Shown here piece after piece: positions 4,973 to 6,922 of a stretch of DNA of 6,922 bases. Under the pieces are notes generated by a model. The model was not told the DNA's origin and did not search any database. It worked only from the letters and a program-made list of their open reading frames with translations. Origin of the DNA: Paracoccaceae bacterium (lineage in GTDB: Bacteria; Pseudomonadota; Alphaproteobacteria; Rhodobacterales; Rhodobacteraceae); contig JAASTF010000162.1 of NCBI GenBank assembly GCA_021767525.1, positions 1-6,922 of the forward strand, written 5' to 3'. How positions within the stretch are numbered: the stretch's first letter is position 1; each line of letters begins with the position of its first letter. Both the position numbers and the translations under genes were made by a program.

Positions 4973-6039
4973 TCGGCAACCTGCGTGCGCATGAAGCTCA
5001 GCCGCTCCATGATCGGCGCGTCGGAAAAGCGGAACAGGTCGAACCGGGTTTCCGCCTGCAAGCTCCACGAAATCCAGCTGGGCACCACGAACAGATCGCC
5101 CTTGTCCAGCTTGTGCGTCACACCGTTCAGAACCACCGAACCGCGCCCTTCGAATACCTGGAACACGCTCGATCCCACCTCTTGCCGCGCGGGCGTTTCG
5201 GTGCCTTCGCGCAGTCGGTGAAACTCGCAGCGGATGGTCGGCATCACGTCGCCGCCGGTCGTGGGGTTGATATAACGGATCGCCGCATGGCCCATCTCCA
5301 CCGTGGCGGGGTTGCCCTCGTCCTCTAGCAGCAGCTGCTGGGTCAGGGCCTGGTCGGTATGTTCCCACCGATAGGCCCCGATGGGCGAGGATACGGTATC
5401 CTGCAACTGCGACAGCGGCCGCAGGCCGGGGTGGCACCACAGGCGCTCGCCCTGGCTGTAATTCGGGGTGGCGTTGTCGGTCACGCGCTCGGCCCCGAAT
5501 TCGAAGAACCCGACATCCATCTGCTGGCTGAACGGGATGTCCAGCCCGTCGATCCAGGCCATAGGCTCGGTTGCCACGTTGTGGTGGCCGTGGAAATTCC
5601 AACCCGGCGTCAGCAACAGATCGCCCCGCGACATGCGCACCGGGTCACCGTTCACCACGGTCCAGACGCCCTCGCCCTCGACGACGAAACGAAAGGCGTT
5701 CTGGCTGTGGCGATGTTCGGGCGCGTTCTCGCCCGGGCAGAGATACTGGATCGCGCACCACAGCGTGGGCGAGACATAGGCCCGCCCGCCAAGCCCGGGA
5801 TTGGCCAGGCCGATCGCGCGCCGCTCACCGCCCCGGCCCACCGGCACCAGCTCGCCCGAGCGTTCGGCCAAGGGCAGCAGGTCGGCCCATTTCCACACAT
5901 GCGGCACCGCCTTGGGCTTGGGGTGCACTGGCATCAGGTCGCCCGTCTGCGTCCATAGCGGGTTCAGGTGGTTGTCTTCGAACCCCTTGTAAAGCGCACG
6001 CAGTTCGGGCGTGTCCTCGGGTTGCATCGCGTTGTCCAT
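4969..6039 (-). CDS. gtdA: Gentisate 1,2-dioxygenase
   Basis: This 356-residue bicupin is the usual length for the family. It opens gentisate (2,5-dihydroxybenzoate) with O2 and Fe(II) to maleylpyruvate in the cytosol. The N-terminal cupin (about 90-165) carries the iron ligands: H109 and H111 in PEHRHSQNAFRFVVEGEG, and H150 in LTPGWNFHGHHN, matching the HxH and WxWH positions of the E. coli enzyme. The C-terminal cupin (about 265-345; SSVFQVFEGRGSVVLNG, GDLFVVPSWISW) lacks a metal triad, which is normal here. The N-terminal LYKGFEDNHLNPLWT and PHVWKW segments are also typical. The ATG at 6039 has an excellent ribosome binding site, GGAGGAG. The gene lies 21 bases after the GST-type isomerase and overlaps the next gene by four bases, so all belong to one operon. 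Induction by aromatic substrate is likely, but any regulator is outside the window. Confidence 0.96.
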   Translation of the reverse strand: MDNAMQPEDTPELRALYKGFEDNHLNPLWTQTGDLMPVHPKPKAVPHVWKWADLLPLAERSGELVPVGRGGERRAIGLANPGLGGRAYVSPTLWCAIQYLCPGENAPEHRHSQNAFRFVVEGEGVWTVVNGDPVRMSRGDLLLTPGWNFHGHHNVATEPMAWIDGLDIPFSQQMDVGFFEFGAERVTDNATPNYSQGERLWCHPGLRPLSQLQDTVSSPIGAYRWEHTDQALTQQLLLEDEGNPATVEMGHAAIRYINPTTGGDVMPTIRCEFHRLREGTETPARQEVGSSVFQVFEGRGSVVLNGVTHKLDKGDLFVVPSWISWSLQAETRFDLFRFSDAPIMERLSFMRTQVAE

Positions 6040-6044
6040 CTTGT

Positions 6045-6051
6045 CTCCTCC
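6045..6051 (-). promoter_or_regulatory. Ribosome binding site of gentisate 1,2-dioxygenase
   Basis: On the minus strand GGAGGAG lies five bases before the ATG at 6039. It is a near-perfect Shine-Dalgarno sequence in the 21-base gap after the isomerase gene, fixes the dioxygenase start, and suggests strong translation within the operon. Confidence 0.85.
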
Positions 6052-6060
6052 CTGTTTGGG

Positions 6061-6699
6061 TCAGGCGGCGTCGGGTTGGCGGGGCGGCGCGGCCTGGGCA
6101 AAGGCCGGCAGCGCGTCCAGCGCCTCGAATATCCGCGCGATCGTGGGCCATGTCTTTAGTGGAATGTCGAAGCGTCGGTTGTTCCAGACCTGAGCATAAA
6201 GACAGATATCCGCCAAGCCCGGGCTGTCGCCGTGACAAAAGATGCCTGTCCGCGGATCTTGCAGCGCCTCTTCCAGCGCGTCGAAGGTCAGCGTGACCCA
6301 ATGGGTGAACCACGCCTTTTGCGCCGCCTCGTCCGCGCCGAACTGATCGCCCAGCCGGAACAGGACGCGCAGGTTGTTCAGCGGATGGATTTCGCAGGCG
6401 ATCATGTAGGCCAGCGCCCGCACCCGCGCCCGGCCCAGCGCATCGGCGGGCAGCAGCGCGGGGGTGGGATGCGTTTCCTCCAGCCATTCGATGATGGCCA
6501 GCGATTGCGTCAGGTTGGTGCCGTCCTCCAGCTCCAGCGTGGGCACCAGCCCTTGCGGATTGCGGCGCAGATAGTCGGGCGTGCGGGTCTGACCGTCGCG
6601 CAGGACGTACGGGATATACTCGTACCCCAACCCCTTCAGGTTCAGCGCCGCCCGCAACCGGGTCGAGGTGGACGAGCGAAAGAAATTGTGCAGCTTCAT
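6061..6699 (-). CDS. maiA: Zeta-class GST: maleylpyruvate (maleylacetoacetate) isomerase
   Basis: The protein has 212 residues from the ATG at 6699. It isomerises the cis double bond of maleylpyruvate to give fumarylpyruvate, using glutathione as cofactor. Residues 1-81 are the thioredoxin-like domain: KLHNFFRSSTSTRLRAALNL with the SSxSxR active-site motif, QGLVPTLEL (49-57), and QSLAIIEWLEE (65-75), which binds glutathione. The helical domain follows, with the family signature IHPLNNLRVL (104-113) and GLADICLYAQ. The third active-site position is Thr (T11), whereas maleylacetoacetate isomerases usually have Cys; NagL maleylpyruvate isomerase has Thr as I recall. Position between a hydroxylase and gentisate dioxygenase also points to maleylpyruvate. 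The start at 6699 gives the usual MKL N-terminus and has GAAG six bases upstream; ATG 6705 would add two residues. The upstream gene ends just before this one. Confidence 0.92.
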   Translation of the reverse strand: MKLHNFFRSSTSTRLRAALNLKGLGYEYIPYVLRDGQTRTPDYLRRNPQGLVPTLELEDGTNLTQSLAIIEWLEETHPTPALLPADALGRARVRALAYMIACEIHPLNNLRVLFRLGDQFGADEAAQKAWFTHWVTLTFDALEEALQDPRTGIFCHGDSPGLADICLYAQVWNNRRFDIPLKTWPTIARIFEALDALPAFAQAAPPRQPDAA

Positions 6700-6715
6700 C
6701 GTCATCTTCGCGCTG

Positions 6716-6922
6716 TCAGCTTTCCAAGCCGTTCGAGCCGTAAAGCCAGTTCAGCTGGTTGTACCAATCCTGCGGCGACATCCCCCGCATCACCTGGTTG
6801 CGCACCGCCGCCTTGGCGTCGTCGGGGTGATAGATGTATTCGCCGATCAGCCGGCTGTTCATCTGCACCCGCGCCGTGCGCACCCGGCGCATGTCCTGGT
6901 AGCGTTGCAGCGCGTCCTCGGC
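6716..6922 (-). CDS. FAD-dependent aromatic hydroxylase, C-terminus (probably 3-hydroxybenzoate 6-hydroxylase)
   Basis: Only the last 68 residues are in the window; the frame is open to the right edge and ends with TGA at 6716-6718. The segment ALQRYQDMRRVRTARVQMNSR is the conserved C-terminal helix of salicylate-hydroxylase-like flavin monooxygenases, and SPQDWYNQLNWLYGSN near the end matches the short tail with WLYG seen in 3-hydroxybenzoate 6-hydroxylases. These enzymes use FAD and NAD(P)H to hydroxylate 3-hydroxybenzoate at position 6, giving gentisate, the substrate of the dioxygenase encoded two genes downstream. The FAD-binding GxGxxG and DG motifs lie outside the window. Salicylate 1-hydroxylase is a relative that would give catechol and not fit this operon. 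Sixteen bases separate the stop from the isomerase start at 6699, so co-transcription is likely. Confidence 0.8.
   Translation of the reverse strand, partial: AEDALQRYQDMRRVRTARVQMNSRLIGEYIYHPDDAKAAVRNQVMRGMSPQDWYNQLNWLYGSNGLES

Noticed and set aside
4973..5602. Minus-strand frame extending the 183-residue protein upstream to 5602.
   Set aside because: This extension overlaps the gentisate dioxygenase gene in another frame and has no family features. The ATGA overlap at 4969-4972 gives the natural start.

Overview
The window looks like chromosome of a high-GC alphaproteobacterium, most likely of the Rhodobacterales/Roseobacter group. This is inferred from the strong G/C bias at third codon positions, the paired small hemP gene, the SH3-domain, MscS and gentisate-pathway protein families, and short overlapping minus-strand genes. 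No taxonomic marker is present, so the placement is an inference.

Left part (1-2134). The 3' end of a bacterial SH3-domain protein (+) converges on a tiny minus-strand pair: a 52-codon ORF of unknown function whose stop overlaps the start of hemP, the small hemin-uptake protein. After a divergent spacer comes a plus-strand gene for an MscS-type mechanosensitive channel with a cleavable signal peptide and a periplasmic BON domain.

Middle (2135-3540). A tRNA-Gln(TTG) gene is followed by a compositionally distinct stretch. It holds a 168-base spacer with nested GC-rich inverted repeats that could fold into a closed RNA structure. Behind a good ribosome binding site it then encodes a 318-residue membrane-anchored coiled-coil protein built from four 21-residue repeats. 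The lower G+C and the position directly behind a tRNA suggest acquired DNA, although no integrase and no duplicated tRNA end is visible.

Right part (3540-6922, all minus strand). The main block is a gentisate-degradation operon. In transcription order it holds the C-terminus of a flavin aromatic hydroxylase (probably 3-hydroxybenzoate 6-hydroxylase), a zeta-class GST maleylpyruvate isomerase, gentisate 1,2-dioxygenase, and a protein homologous to the N-terminal domain of mycothiol-dependent maleylpyruvate isomerase. Together they would convert 3-hydroxybenzoate to gentisate, then maleylpyruvate, then fumarylpyruvate. The final fumarylpyruvate hydrolase, any transporter and any regulator are not in the window. 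Downstream on the same strand, after a 107-base gap, lies an unrecognised 257-residue gene that may bind DNA.

The items most worth following up are the maleylpyruvate-isomerase-like protein, which appears to have lost all three zinc ligands of its relatives and sits beside a glutathione-type isomerase, and the structured leader plus repeat-built coiled-coil gene behind tRNA-Gln.
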